A stretch of 64,000 nt of DNA. It comes from Strongylocentrotus droebachiensis (Eukaryota; Echinodermata; Echinoidea; Camarodonta; Strongylocentrotidae). A program made the position numbers and the translations under genes. The notes beneath the pieces are model-generated. The model ran no database searches, was not told the origin of the DNA, and worked only from the letters and a program-made list of their open reading frames with translations. The stretch covers positions 1-64,000 of the forward strand of contig JAVYIG010009955.1 of assembly GCA_035222895.1 (NCBI GenBank), given 5' to 3'. Shown here in pieces: positions 12,501 through 27,500 of the stretch. Position 1 is the first letter of the stretch, and each line of letters starts with the position of its first letter.

Positions 12501-15500
12501 GAACCTTGAGGTAGTAGGTGCTACAGAACCAGCTATTGTATCTGAAAGCTTGTTCCCATCACCCTCCTGGCCGCAACCTTCCCAGTTAGCCCTGGATTCA
12601 GCTGAACCGCCTACGATCAGGCGCAATCCACTTTGCAGCAAATCTGAAGGTCTGGAAGACTCTGACCTGTGTCCATGTGGTCAAATTCAGACTGTTGAGC
12701 ATATTCTGAATAAGAGTGGTGTAGCAGGACTCCCATGTTCCCTCACGTATATCGACAACCCACGACTGGTGTCATATTTAAACATTTGTCAGTTTTAATG
12801 AGCTATGGTTGATATACAAAATAATAATAAGTTCAGGAAGGTAAGAGGGGTTCTATCATGGATTCATAGGTAATAAAGCATAATGGCACAGTTTGAACTG
12901 AAAACATTGAGAACAAATAGCCAATTGACTTTTTTAATTAGAGGTGATCCAAGATTAATGAAATACTGCTCATAAATGATAAATCTTTAGAGGGGGATTG
13001 GCCTTGACAGAGACGTGGTAGATCAGACAAACATACATTAAATAATGAAAATTTCAGATGTGGAGGAAGAGTATCAAAATTTTGGATTTTTGAAAAAAAT
13101 AATCTAATCTCTTTCTTTGTTAAAATGTCTTTTCCATTACTCCTAAAAACTCTTTGCATACATAGACATACGATACATAAATAGTGTTATTCATTATAGG
13201 AAATACAATTTTACCGCACAGGATTTTGCGAAACAGTCTACTGCGTAAGTAGGAAACAGGCTTTCATACTACATGAATTACATGAACAAAATGCATTGGC
13301 TATAAACTAATTAACCCAGGTTAATATAAAAAACACTGTTCTTTCTGAGGTCCCTTTGATCTTATCATTACCCCAGCTTTCGCCAAGCTACCATAGTTTG
13401 CTCAAGCATTCAAGGAATTTCTTCCTACCTGGTACCCTTTACTTCACCTGAGTGGAGAGTGGCAGATTTAGATTAATATCTTGCCAAAGGACACAATGAC
13501 AAATATATAGACTGTTTTCTACCATCCCGGAAGTTTCCAAAATTTGTATCTCTCATATCAAGACTGAAAAGTTTACTGTGCTCACATAGGCCAAACATCA
13601 GGGCCCCATAACACAAAGGTTTGCAATCAATTGCAAATTTGAAAAACAATGATTCTGATTAGATAATTTGAACAATATTGAACAATATGTGCATGCAACA
13701 ATGATCTTGATTGGCCATTGCCATTTTGCAACCGATTGCAACTTTTAGGTTACAGGCCCAGGAAAAGCACTTTTCATACTCGTGTTAAGGAATAAATCAA
13801 ATCAATCAATCAATACTCGTGTTAGACTGTCTACCCTAGCTGGTAAAGCATTTAAAGTATTTACCTTGTGCAGACTGTTATGCTCAGCCCCTTCACATTC
13901 TGACCATTGAGTTGATTTGATTCGATTTCTACAGCACTGATGTTAAGATGGAAGGGACAGGTATCAATATCAGATTTTTCTGTGTTGTAACGCAGCTCCA
14001 CCTTGGGGGAAAAAATAGATACAACTTGAGTAAAACACCTTAACACTTATCTTGCCACTATGAGGCGCGATGACTCAGTGGTAGTATTAAAACCAGTAGG
14101 TTGATGCGCTAGTGCCCTTTAGTATTAAAGACATTAATCCTCATTACCAAGTCCCTTTGAGAGAACTTACAGCTGTCGGTCCCCTGGTCGCTTCTTACAA
14201 ACATATATGTACATATGTTTGCTTGGCAATCAGGTAAAACAAATCCCCCAAAAGCATTTACAAACAGTTATCCACACATACTTTCAGTTTTTTCAGTTTT
14301 AATCCAGTGTTTCATTGTCAAATTGAAATTTCTAGACACATTTTTTTTAATTGAAAGTTTTTTTTAAAAGAGCATGGGTGGAAAGGTCTGTACAGTGCGT
14401 ATAAAAAAAGAAGAAATACACAACTTCTGGAAATTCCCATTTGAATGTCATTATAAATTTCATTTTGAAGAGTAACTAATATTCTGCGTAATGAAACCTT
14501 ATTCATAACTCGTCTGCCAAGGATAAATAAGAAGCAGCCTTTTTAAAAATCCTCTTGTATCAAGTTTGGGCTGAAGCAATGAATGTGGGTCAAAAGCACT
14601 AACACAATCCGAAAACAACTTCTGATATATTCGCATTAATTAATTATTAATTATTGTGCATGATAATAAGAAAAAGTATTATTGTCAACACTGATTCGAG
14701 AAAATGCTCATATTACAAGCAATATAATATCTATATTCTCTTTGTTATGATGACAGAATCGTGGCTTTTCTCACATCCCTTAAATACCTTATGCACCTTT
14801 AATACACACATGTGAGATGTTGCAATAAAAAAGAAGTGAGATTTTAGATATCATGAGACAAGAAGTTAGAAGAATATTTAGAATAATCTAGGGTTATCCT
14901 TTGGATTGGAACAGGGTCCTGTGAAAGATTAGATACATTGGATCAATTTAAACAATGAAGCACTTGAGTATGAAGCAGAACTTAACTTACATTCAGTACC
15001 TCAGCCCAAACGTGGTACTAGGGAATTTTGACGGCACTTTGTACAAACCCTGTTGCTAGGTCATCCATGACAAAAAAATTATGAAAAGAGTATACGTATC
15101 ATTCGACGTAGATGTCAAGGTCACATTAATTATAAGCTACTAAAGTTGGGTATACTTTTGTTTTATACGCACTGTATAGTATGATTAATGGATCTGCTAT
15201 GATAAATGCATATGGGTGTTTAGGTTTTAATGCATATAACTTGTTTTATCTAGGTGAAATCGAATGTCATTAAAGGGATCCGGTAACTTTGTCTTAGATC
15301 CTTAAAAAAAAATCCTTGATTTAGCTCATGCTACAATGATTATTATAAATCTTTAGATCAGTCAGGAACCCCATGACTTTTACAAGCCGATCGCCTGTCT
15401 GATTATCAAGATATTTATGATTGAAAATCGAAATCAAATTTTGCTTTTGCCAAACGGTTTTCATAACACTACAGGTCTATTGGGGGAAATAGGTGTGGTA

Positions 15501-18500
15501 AAACCGGTCACTCAAAGGTTTTTACTTTTTTGAGGCACTTCTTGATCATTTTGAAGCGCAATTTTTTTTTAGGGCTTCAATATAACACCATATCACAGAC
15601 ATTGATAACACGTAGGGCCATGCACTTATCTCAGATTTAACATTGTTAAACAATCTCTTTAACTTTCCGCCAATCAAAAACCTTGTTTATATGTATGTAT
15701 ATTCATTTTATACATCAATGACTTCAAATATGAATCACTTGAAAACGTTTGGGGCATCGGCAAAGCTAATATATGACAGTAACTCAGACAAATTAGGAAG
15801 TTTATCTACATAAATGAGAGAGAAAAAAAAACCTAGGGGCCCGAGAATACAGCCTTGCAGAATTCCACATGACAGTTTTAACTCGCTTGAATGAATACCG
15901 ATATAATTTACAAACTGTTTTTTATCCTTTAAATAATCTTTGATTCAGTCAAAGACTCTAGGTCCCCTAATTCCCCCCCAAAAATCTGAGTTTGGCAAAT
16001 TAAGTAACAATTGATGATTAATGCAACCAAAAGCTTTTGAAAAAAATCCAAGTAGAGACAAGCATAGTTGAATGACCAATTCCAAATCCATATTGTAAAC
16101 TAGAAAGAATGTTGTTTTTCATAGAAATAATATGAAACATACAAAATAGTACTCCAAAATTTGTGAAAATACTGATATAGGACAGTGATTTCTATTTGAA
16201 TGAACTTTCACTATTATGTTCTCACTAAAAACAGTCTATTATATCATCTTCAGGTGAGCATTTGAACAAGTTTGGTCATTTGCAATAGTATTTCCATTCT
16301 CAAATACTTATGTTTAACAAAGAACTCAAGATTAAACCTACATTTGCTTTGGCAACCCCAGTTCCTCTAGAATCAATTGTTAAGCTGCGTCCAATTGACC
16401 GTGACACCTGTAAAAGAATACAAAAAAAAGTAAAAATGCAGTTAACAAGAAAAGCAAAAAAAATAAATATATGGGCCAGTATACTGTTTTGCTTTACCAT
16501 ATACATGTAGGTCAGAAATATGCATATTTTACTCAGTTATCAGTTTACATGTAAGTATTAATTAGCAAACTTTGGAATTCAGGTAGCTTTTAGCCAAGAA
16601 TTTCACCTTTTAAATTTAAGACAACTTCCTACCTGACTTAAGACAATTATTTGATTGGCAGTATGTGGTTTTCATATGCAGTCATAAGCTGTGCACAAAT
16701 CTATCAGAGTATACTAATGCAACACGTTTATCGCACATCATCTTGGATTGAGTAAGTGACGTCTCTATGGGCATCAGTAAGTACATGAACATTCATTTTG
16801 CTTTAAAGTTGGCTGGCTTAATTACCGGTATCATTAAAAATATCTTGAGTCTTGAGCAATTTCACTTTAATAGCTAAGATAAATGCTTGATGGATACTGA
16901 CAACGTTCAATTATAAAATTGAAGACAGGCCCACATCTCTATTTGAGTTTACGACAAAAGCGATTAGTATCATAGTATTCGCAGGCGAATGCATGGAGTT
17001 TGCTAAATTTAGCAACTCCCTGCGCATGGGCCCTTTTACACTAATCGCTATTATTGTAAAGTAAGTATCAAATTGGCAACACAAAAACTGTTTTTTACAT
17101 ATATACCCTGTGTATTTGCATTTCAGCCAGAACTATACCGTATTTGCCGGCGTAAAGGCCGCAGTATTTTTGGAAGAAAAAATATCAAAAAGTCGGGGTG
17201 CGGCCTTTGCGGCGAAAGAGTAATTTTTTTTTTTTAAATCTCAAGTCAAAACCATGAAAGACAGCACGAATTTGTACATATGGGACATTTCTAGAATAAC
17301 TGTCTAGATTAACACATTTCTTACCGACAATTAGGTGTTATATTTTTTAAATGAAGGGCAAAGTATTGTCAATCTCATAAATAAAATTCATAACTTACCA
17401 ACCAAACTCTACTGGTAGATCTAGAATTAAGTTTTTGCCATAGCTATTTCTCTCAGCTCGCGCGAGCACAAAGCCATGGCGCAATACACAAGAGAAAGGG
17501 GCAATGTATAAACAAGAGAAAGCTGCAAGTGAAAGCATCAAAATCGAGATGGCCGAGCGGTCTAAGGCGGTGGTTCAGGTCGCTATCTACATTTGTACGC
17601 ATGGGTTAATATTCCGCCTCCGACAATTTTTTTTTTTTAATGTCAAAATCGGGGGTGCGACCTATGCGGCGGTAACATCGCGAACTCTTAATTGTAAAAG
17701 GTCAGCGTTTTGTAATGTAAATTGCACGTTTACTAATTATGATCAGGCCGGAACATGTGGAAGATATTAAGCAAATTGCTGACAATAACTTCAGAACCTT
17801 CAGATGTAACCTGTCATAAGTTGTCTTAAAAGCAATACTGAACTTTCTGCCCTAGCGTACTGTTTATTGCACAGCACCATCTCATGGTCAACTTGGCAAC
17901 AGTGCGTAACCCAATACCCAATACCTAATTCCACTTTGCAGAAAGAGGACTTGATGCAAGAACAACTGCGCAGCTCGGGAAGCAGCAAGTTAGGGGACCA
18001 TACTGCTACAGCTGACCTGAGATGGCACTAGAGGGGATTTTGCAGTATAGTGCTTCTAGTACTTTATGGCTTTATAAGTAACTGTGAATCTGTTGGAGCT
18101 GTCATCAATGATTACAAAACTTGAGTGAAGATAACCCACCCTTTGAAAGCACAAACCTTGTTATTATATGTAAAATATAATTATATTAATCATTTAAAGA
18201 TTGCTTTCTGTCATTATTGCTGACAAATAAATCCCAAGTTCAAATAGGCTTACATGTACTTTTATTTTATTTAGCCCGCACAGAATAAGCGCACTTACCT
18301 CTACAGGCATCAATGCACAGTGCTATGCTTGTATTCATCTATTAGGTACAACAAATCGTGTGGATATATAGTACTGCAAATACTGCATGCATTCTTATGA
18401 AAATACGTATGAAAGTCTCAGTATAAAATGATCACATTTGACTACGTTTGACAAATAATTTGGTTAGTATCTAGGAGTAAGTTGTATCAGAATAAGATAT

Positions 18501-21500
18501 ATGTGTAATGCTACGTTTACACTATGTTCACGGCGGCCACGGCAACCCCATTTCGGGCCACCGTGGATGAAACGGGATTGACGCGACACAACGCGGGGGA
18601 CCATATGGGCGAACGTGACAGGCCGTGATTGCCATGGATACCGTGTCAGATTTTTAAACTGTCAAAAAATTTGCCACGGCAGTCACGGTGTGCATGAGAA
18701 ACCTAGAAGCCGTAGTAAAACAGGGGTTAACGTAACACAACGTGACAGTCCTTAATACGCTGTAACAAAACTTGAAGGTATTCCGTAGTGGGACTGGAAG
18801 CCCACTCCCTGGCATCTTACGGTCTTTTCAAGTTTTGTTATGTTCTGCCACGTTTAGTGCACGTTTTGTCACGATTGCTGCACGTTTGCTGCACATTTTC
18901 TCCCGTTTTGCCAAGTTTTGCCCCGGTTCTCACGGCAGGCCAGGGTGTATGGTAGCCGTTTTGTCACGTTTAATCACGGCGCATCCCGGCGTCGGACAGT
19001 TTACTGGCGCGGCGTGTTGCGTTCTGACACGGTGTACACGGTCGGGAGGTAGTATATAAAAGACGGGCACGACAGGAGCTTCATTCGAGTCTGAGCAATC
19101 GATGACACATTACTGCATCTACTATACGAAAAAAGAAGGCCAAGCTATGGCACCGAAGAAGCCAATACGTTCGAAGGCCCTTCGTCCTGCACCACCACCA
19201 CCCCCACCAGTAGTAGAGGAGCAGGAACAGCCTGAAGATCCTCGCCGTTCGACCCTGCCAAATGAAGAGGAGCATGCTGCTGCTGCTGACCAGGTCCCTG
19301 AACTGGAACCTGAACCTGAGGCTGGGGAGGCTGGAGAGGCTGAGGAAGACGCACCAGCTACGAGGAGGGCAGCCCCCAGGGTCGTCACCACCTTAATTTA
19401 CGGAGGATTAGAAGGAGCTCATCATTGACTTCCTCCAGCAGCATCCTACGCTGTACTTTATTGCTTGGGAGGCCTTCTTTTTATACCGTGGGCACAAACC
19501 GTGCTCCAAAGCTGCCCGGCGTCCACGTTTCATCCGTAGAAAGCCTTGACAGAACGTGAAAAACTTGTCAGACCTTGATCAGAACGTGAGAGACGTGAGG
19601 GACCCCATCAGAACGTGAGGGGCCGGGAGAGAATGTACTGGCATCCGTGGTAGACCGGGGCCAAACCGTAGTGCGCCTTGGAGCCTCCGGGACTCAGCAG
19701 CCCCTTTCCCTGCACGGCCTGTCACGGATACCGTGAAAGGCCGTGAGAAAACTTGACAAGACCTCACAAAACTTGAACACAGAGAAAAATATTGCCAAAA
19801 TCCCACGGCGCACTAGGTTTCGGGCACCAGGGGCTGCCGTGGCCGCCGGGAACATAGTGTAAACGTAGCATAAGTTACATAGGGATGCCAGTCAGTTTTG
19901 CTCACTTATGGGTCTAAAAAGAAGCCTGAACATGTTAAAGCCCCACATATGAGCTGTACAATATAAAGCCTGAAATGGGAAGTTGTCAGGGCCTGAAATC
20001 AGGCAAAAGCCTGAAGACTGGCATCTCTGGTTACAATGGAACATCGTATATGTACAAGTCCAAGTCCAGAACATTACCAAGTATGTGCATAAATTGGGGA
20101 GTCATTTCCCTTCATATTTGTTATGATCTGAGCTCTAGTAGGGCTATTAAATGGACAGGTATACCAGTAATGCATCAGATGTCCTAAAATCTTAGATGTG
20201 GTTTACACTATATAAAAAGACTAGATGGATCTTCGACTGCGCGCAGTAGAAGATGATGCCTCCACCATAGAGCCATTTTGCAAACCAAAACAGAAACACT
20301 TTTTAGAATTCAAGTTTGATTGTAATCCATTAACAGGTTCTCAGAATATCATGGTTACAAGCTTTTTTTATATAAATGAATGGCACTTTGAACTTTGACC
20401 TCATGACCCTAAAATCTAATCAGTTCATTGGCTCTGTCAGATACATACATGTCCTGAGTTTGATAGTAATCCATCCATCGGTGCTAACGATAATGTGATC
20501 ACAAGCTGTTTTTGCATACATAATGAGCCGTGACCTTTGAACTTGTGGCCCCCAAATCTAATCAGTTCATTGGCTTTGCAAGATATAACATGACCCAAGT
20601 TTAGCGGGAATCCATCAATCAGTTCTTGAGAAAAAGCGATAACGAGAACAGGGCGTACGTACGGACAACCCTAAAACATAATGACTCTGAGTACTTTGTA
20701 GCGGAGGCATAAAAAGCTTTGACTTGCAAATATTGTGTTCATCTGGATATTATGAATATCATAACCAAAAATTTGTTTGAAAGGAAACAAGTTTGGTACA
20801 GTAAACCTTGTTCAGATATACTGCGGTAAACCGGGTAGGACCGGCGGTTTACAGCATCATAAATGGATGAGGTTTTAAAGTTACATGAAATACAAACATA
20901 CTTACATCCACTTCTTCTTGTACTTTAGCATTGTCATTCCCAATGTGATACCTATGAAGAGCGATTTGCTCAGTAGCCAAATCACAGTTCATATCGATGG
21001 TATTGAACTCCGGACGCTCAGTATACTTGGCAAGTGCCTGTAGTGCTACTACGGTATCCTTCATACCGTCAAGGTACATGGATAATAATAAGAGGATAAA
21101 TAAAACATGTTACACAAATACAGGGTTCATTCACATTCTGACTATTGAAATACGATTATTTGTAACATGTGAATGAAATAATTTGTAACATGGTATTTAG
21201 TAGAGATTTGTGCATAAACTATTGAGAGCATAGCTAATCTTGCAGTATCTCTTTCCAGAAGTAATATCTGAAGCTAATGTTTTGAATATAGAATTAAAAC
21301 CAATATGGATATCTAAGTACACAGAGCAAAATATAATTAGTGATTGGTACTCTTTTAGTGTACTAAAAAAAAATATGCTGACAAGGGTCTCAAAATGCTT
21401 AATCTCAGGACCTGAATATGGGAAAAAATTTGTTCAAGATAATCTGTAGCCAAATTGGTAAAGCAAATCATTAACATACACATATACAAAGTACTGATCC

Positions 21501-24500
21501 ACATCTACAATACATTTTTCTAAATATAATTTTTATAATATTGCTGTATGATGTTACCATTGTTATTTTGATATATTGCTTTCATATTTTGACACTATTT
21601 TATTATATCGTAAATATCTTCTTGCTTTGTAAGACATACAATATCAGCCTTGAGCTGCATGTCATGTTGATTTTTTTTAATAGATTTTTTTAATAAATCA
21701 ATTCAAGCCTACATGTAATTCTGTTAAGAAAAACTTTTTTCTTTTTTGAACTTGAACTTTAGTTTCTACTTTCAAATGAAAGTACATGTAAATAGCATAG
21801 TTCAAAAGTAATTCATTATACACAATAAAAGAATACATTAATTCACATAAATACATTTTAAAAGTGGATTGACACTCCAAATAGTGTTAATATTAATACA
21901 TTTAAATGCAGATTCAATATGGAGTCTATTATAAAAAATTCAAATAAAAAAGCAACAACAATGCAAAAAATGTAACACCATGAGCACACCAATGAATTAA
22001 ATTGTCAAAAATATGAACCAGCTATCGTGACTATATAAAGTAGATTTTCCTCTTTAGCTTAGTCAGTTCTAACTAGTAAATAATCACCTGGGTTGATACA
22101 AATCCTCCACCATAGTTCTGTTGCTTGCTAAGCCAGAGAGCAATTTTGCCTGCCTTTTGATAATCATGTAAAGCAAGTTGTGCCAGGAGAGCGTAGGCGG
22201 AGGTTTCTATCTCAATAGCAGAAGGCTTCTTCTGTAGCCAAAATGGCTTACTGCCATCTTCATAGTTGGCATCATCTGGTGTAAAACTAACAGCCCCAGT
22301 ATCTAAAAGTCCAAAAACAAAGATAAAATGATAATAAAAGTAATGGTAATAATAATAATCATAATAATAAAAATCTTACTAAAAAATGATAATAAAAATA
22401 GTAATTAAACAACAAATTCAAGTTCGTTCAACAAACATATAATTTGTCACTAATTTTGATCATAACAATGTTCAGAAAATGGATTTAAAATGACCATGTT
22501 TGCCACATAATTGATTTCTAAGATTATGGCTTCCTTTTGGTTGTTGTAGTACTTATTTCTCATATTTTTCAGGTACTCTCATAAACTTACTGGTATTTTG
22601 ATTGACCATTGTTCACTCTATGAATTGTTTATTTGGTGTTGCAAGTCTTATTGGCTAATTTTCAAACTATATACCCTTAACCCTTACTGTACTGGGGGGG
22701 GGGGCCTGGGAGGCCCCCCCCCCCTCGACATTTTCGGAGATTGCGCCGTAACCGCTTGGAATTTTGAATTGTCGTTTCATGACTTTTTCCCCTCAAGTCT
22801 TACGCATATTTTAATACCATTTTCGTCAAAATCGGATATACCTGTAAGGCGTTACATAACAATTAGTATGCGCATGTCATAAAAAAAACCACACAAAAAA
22901 AAAAAATCCATCAAAATTTGCATAAATTATCATTATTAATTACATTAAAATAACTTTTTTGTGTTAGAAAAGAAGTTTCATATGAATAATGAGTTTCAAC
23001 ATTCAAAAAGTGGAGTTTGACACGTTTTCTGTAAAATGCATAAAATTAGCGCATTTTGCATAATTAATTAGGCTAACGACAAAAATTTGCATATTCGGAA
23101 AAAACTAATTATACCATCATGTTCCTTACGTAAATATCTACAAACATGCACATTTTTGTGTTCATCGGACAATCGACGGCCGAGATCATAGGGGGGGGGG
23201 GCCTCCCAGGCCCCCCCCCCCAGTCAGTGGGTGCTCAAAATAGCCCAGTACAGTAAGGGTTAAAGTCGGGGTACTTTCACCAAATCCCTCTCTATTTTTT
23301 ACCTATATCCGTAAATGTGTAGATATATAATTTTGAAATACCTAACACTTAATTCATTAATCTAATATCACTTTTCTGCCTATTAGACAGTTTGCACAAT
23401 AACCCATTTCAGGTCTTAAACTCAAACATGAGGCTGTGTCACACAGAAAAATCCAGACCCATTGAATAAACCAGATTTTAGAAATCTAGTTTTTTCATTT
23501 ACGTCGGTGACAGACTGGTGACAGACAGGCTACGAATAATCCGGATAACTAAAATCCAGATTTTTGATGGGCCATTGCGCATGTGCCGTTTAGGTAGATA
23601 AGCATTGTGACATCACACGTTCAATCATTAAATGCACGCTAATATAATTGTGCCCAGGTTATGATAGCGCGTTAAAAACCCTATGCCAGCCAATCACGTT
23701 AAACTTTAATACACTGACCTTTAAAGGGATTAGTTCAACATCGGTGTCAGACAGAAAAATCCCTTAAAAAATCCTTTCAAGGGAGAATTATCTTGCTTCG
23801 TTAGAGGATTTTTGAAGGGATAATTGATGACAGACAGCCAATTAAGAGGATAACTAAAATCCGGATTTTTGCCCTTTGTGTGACACTGCCTATGATAAGC
23901 CCTTTATCTGTACTACCTGAATGCATAGTAGCTTTATACAGGTTTACTGACATATAAAGATGAACATTGTAAATCTCTTGTGAAATACAATGTGGCACAC
24001 GGATACTTAATACCTACATGTACAAGAAAGTAAAGACAGTTTTAAAAATCAGGGCTCTTTAAATCAATCTACATCACTCAAGAGGCTACTATTCTACGCA
24101 CCATCTTCATTTCGATCACTCCACAGATTGTCATTTGCAACCCCCACACTTGCGCTTTCAGCCAGCGCCAAGGCATAAGTGACGAGAGCCTTGTCATAGA
24201 CTCTGTCTATCTCTTCAACTTGGGTAACCAGGAACTCGACCGCCTTCCCAATTGCCTCATCAATTTTCTGTAAGAAAGGTAGAAACCTAAAATTAGCCAT
24301 ACATACCGGTAACTTAAACTAGTAGAGAGCGAGCCCTGGTACTGCAGTGCCCAAATGGATAAACAGCATAGTATATACCCATCATATGAAGAAGAAAAAA
24401 AAAATTGTTGAAATGTAGAAAGTGTTTTTGTGTGTTTCACTGACAACTCAAAGATTGTTTGTGATAAAGTATGACACAAAAAGCTATTTAAAGATGAGAG

Positions 24501-27500
24501 GAGTGCTATGACTGGATAGTCTGCAGAGATAGCTTGAGGAGAGAGGAGTGTTATGATTGGATAGTCTGCAGAGATGTCTTGAGGAGAGAGGCGTGTTGTG
24601 ATTGGATAGGCTGCAGAGATGGCTTGAGGAGAGAGGAGTGTTATGATTGGATAGTCTGCAGAGATGGCTTGAGGAGAGAGGGGTGTTATGATTGGATAGT
24701 CTGCAGAGATGGCTTGAGGAGAGAGGGGTGTTATGATTGGATAGTCTGCAGAGATGGCTTGAGGAGAGAGGAGTGTTATGATTGGATAGTCTGCAGAGAT
24801 GGCTTGAGGAGAGAGGAGTGTTATGATTGGATAGTCTGCAGAGATGGCTTGAGGAGAGAGGCGTGTTGTGATTGGATAGGCTGCAGAGATGGCTTGAGGA
24901 GAGAGGAGTGTTATGATTGGATAGTCTGCAGAGATGGCTTGAGGAGAGAGGGGTGTTATGATTGGATAGTCTGCAGAGATGGCTTGAGGAGAGAGGGGTG
25001 TTATGATTGGATAGTCTGCAGAGATGGCTTGAGGAGAGAGGAGTGTTATGATTGGATAGTCTGCAGAGATGGCTTGAGGAGAGAGGAGTGTTATGATTGG
25101 ATAGTCTGCAGAGATGGCTTGAGGAGAGAGGGGTGTTATGATTGGATAGTCTGCAGAGATGGCTTGAGAAGAGAGGGGTGTCATGATTGGATAGTCTGCA
25201 GAGATGGCTTGAGGAGAGAGGGGCGTTATGATTGGATAGGCTGCAGAGATGGCTTGAGGAGAGAGGAGTGTTATGATTGGATAGTCTGCAGAGATGGGTT
25301 GAGGAGAGAGGGGGTGTTAATATGATTGGATAGTCTGCAGAGATGGATTGAGGAGAGAGGGGCGTTATGATTGGATAGTCTGCAGAGAGGGGTTGAGGAG
25401 AGAGGGGTGTTAATATGATTGGATAGTCTGCAGAGATGGGTTGAGGAGAGAGGGGTGTTAATATGATTGGATAGTCTGCAGAGATGGGTTGAGGAGAGAG
25501 GGGTGTTAATATGATTGGATAGTCTGCAGAGATGGCTTGAGGAGAGAGAGGTGTTAATATGATTGGATAGTATGCAGAGATGGCTTGAGGAGAGAGAGGT
25601 TTTAATATGATTGGATAGTCTGCAAAGATGGGTTGAGGAGAGAGAGGTGTTAATATGATTGGATAGTCTGCAGAGATGGCTTGAGGAGAGAGGGGTGAGA
25701 GACTGGGGAATGGAGTTAATGTTGAAGGAGTCAATTGATATGGCTCCTAGAGAGAGAGACAGGTGAGGTGGGGGGGGGGGGGGGGGGAGAAGGATTGGTC
25801 ATGTTACATTACAGTTCTATACAAATGTGTGAAATTGCATTACCTGGTTTGCGGGGACAAGTAAATTCCGGCTCTCCAGGAGAGAGATGAGAACAAATGC
25901 TGTCATAGAAGTTTCTCCCTTTACAGCTCCCTGATAAACAAATCAAAGGATTTGCAAAAAGTGAGATCTGTTAGTACCTTTACAGATTAAGTTGAGTTCT
26001 GTTCATGAGATTGTATTGTGAAAGGGATGGCATGGAAGCTATTGGAAAAGGTACATGTACATATACATATAAATCATGTAGCACGTAACTATTGGTGTAT
26101 ACTGTGAGATTTTAGAATCATTGTAATGATAATGATAATAGGCCCAGTCCCACTAAAAGCATGGGTAATAGTGAGCACTAAATTGTTTTGTTTTTTATAA
26201 ATCTGAGCGCTTGCGCAAGGCGATCAGGCAAGTCACAGCACCTCTCACCCCCCCCCCCTTCCCTTCAAGCAAGATCACAGAAATGCGGTTCTCCACTACC
26301 CCCCCCCCCCCCACTTTATACATTATACATATTTCTTTTATACATTTTTACACAGATTTACATTGGTCTCTCCCAGGAACTGTCCATTTTTGGGAGAAAA
26401 AAAATCATGATGAAAACTAGATGGAATTCGACTGCGCGCAGTCGAAAATGATGCCTCCGTTATAGAGCAATTTTACAAACCAAAACAGAAAAAAAAAATT
26501 GAATTCATGTTCAATGGTAATCCATTGACAGGTTCTCAGAATATTGTGATTACAAGCAATTTCTCATATACATATATGACCCTTTGATCTTTGACCTCAT
26601 GACCATAAAATCTACTCAGTTCATTGGCTCTGCAAGATGTTCTGAGTTAAATAGTAATCCATCTGTCAGTTCTAATGAGAATGCGTTCACAAGCTATTTT
26701 TGCATACATAATGGGCCCATGACCTTTGACCTTTGACCTTATGAACCAAGAATCTACTCAGTTCATTGGCTCTGCAAGTAACAAACATGACCTAATTTTG
26801 GCATGAATCCATCAATCGGTTCTTGAGATAACGCGATCACAAGCTGTTTTTGCATTCATAATGTGCGCTGTGGCCTTTGACCTTTGACCTACGTGCTCCA
26901 AAATCTAATCAGATTGTCTTCCTATGGTGATACACACTATCATTAAGTTTGAAGTTTAAATCTCCAGTGGTTCTTGAGATATTATGATAACAATCTCAAT
27001 GTATGGAATTTCATAAGTTGACCTCTGTGACCCTTGACCTTTGACCTACGTGCTCCAAAATCTAATCAGATCGTCTTCCTATGGTGATACATACTATCCT
27101 TAAGTTTGAAGTTTTTACATCTCCAGTGGTTCTTGAGATATCATGATAACAATCTCAATGTATGGAATTTCATAAGTTGACCTCTATGACCCTTGACCTT
27201 TGACCTACGTGCTCCAAAATGTAATCAGATTGTTTTCCTATAGTGATACACACTATCACTAAGTTTGAAGTTTAAATCTCCAGTGGTTCTTGAGATATCA
27301 TGATAACAATCTCAATGTATGGAATTTCATAAGTTGACCTCTGTGACCCTTGACCTTTGACATACGTGCTCCAAAATCTAATCAGATCGTCTTCCTATGG
27401 TGATACATACTATCCTTAAGTTTGAAGTTTAAATCTCAAATGGTTCTTGAGATATCGCGCTAACAAACTCAATACAAGGAATTTCATAAGTTGACCTCTG

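Larger units (their letters stand above)
18509..19870 (+). mobile_element. PIF/Harbinger-like DNA transposon derivative
   Basis: Left and right ends match as inverted repeats over about 41 bp with two differences, starting TGCTACGTTTACACTATGTT. Both sides carry TAA directly (18506-18508 and 19871-19873), the TWA target duplication of PIF/Harbinger. It is GC-rich against its AT-rich surroundings and has many subterminal GTCACGG/CCGTGAC motifs. It contains a TATA box, an open frame and a broken MADF-like segment, but no transposase. Confidence 0.75.

Noticed and set aside
21240..21449. 69-codon plus-strand frame in intron 11-12
   Set aside because: Short, AT-rich, no homology recognised, inside an intron.
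24207..25734. Long open frames (about 260-420 codons) on both strands
   Set aside because: They come from a minisatellite with period divisible by three; both strands are open and no signal other than the repeat is present.
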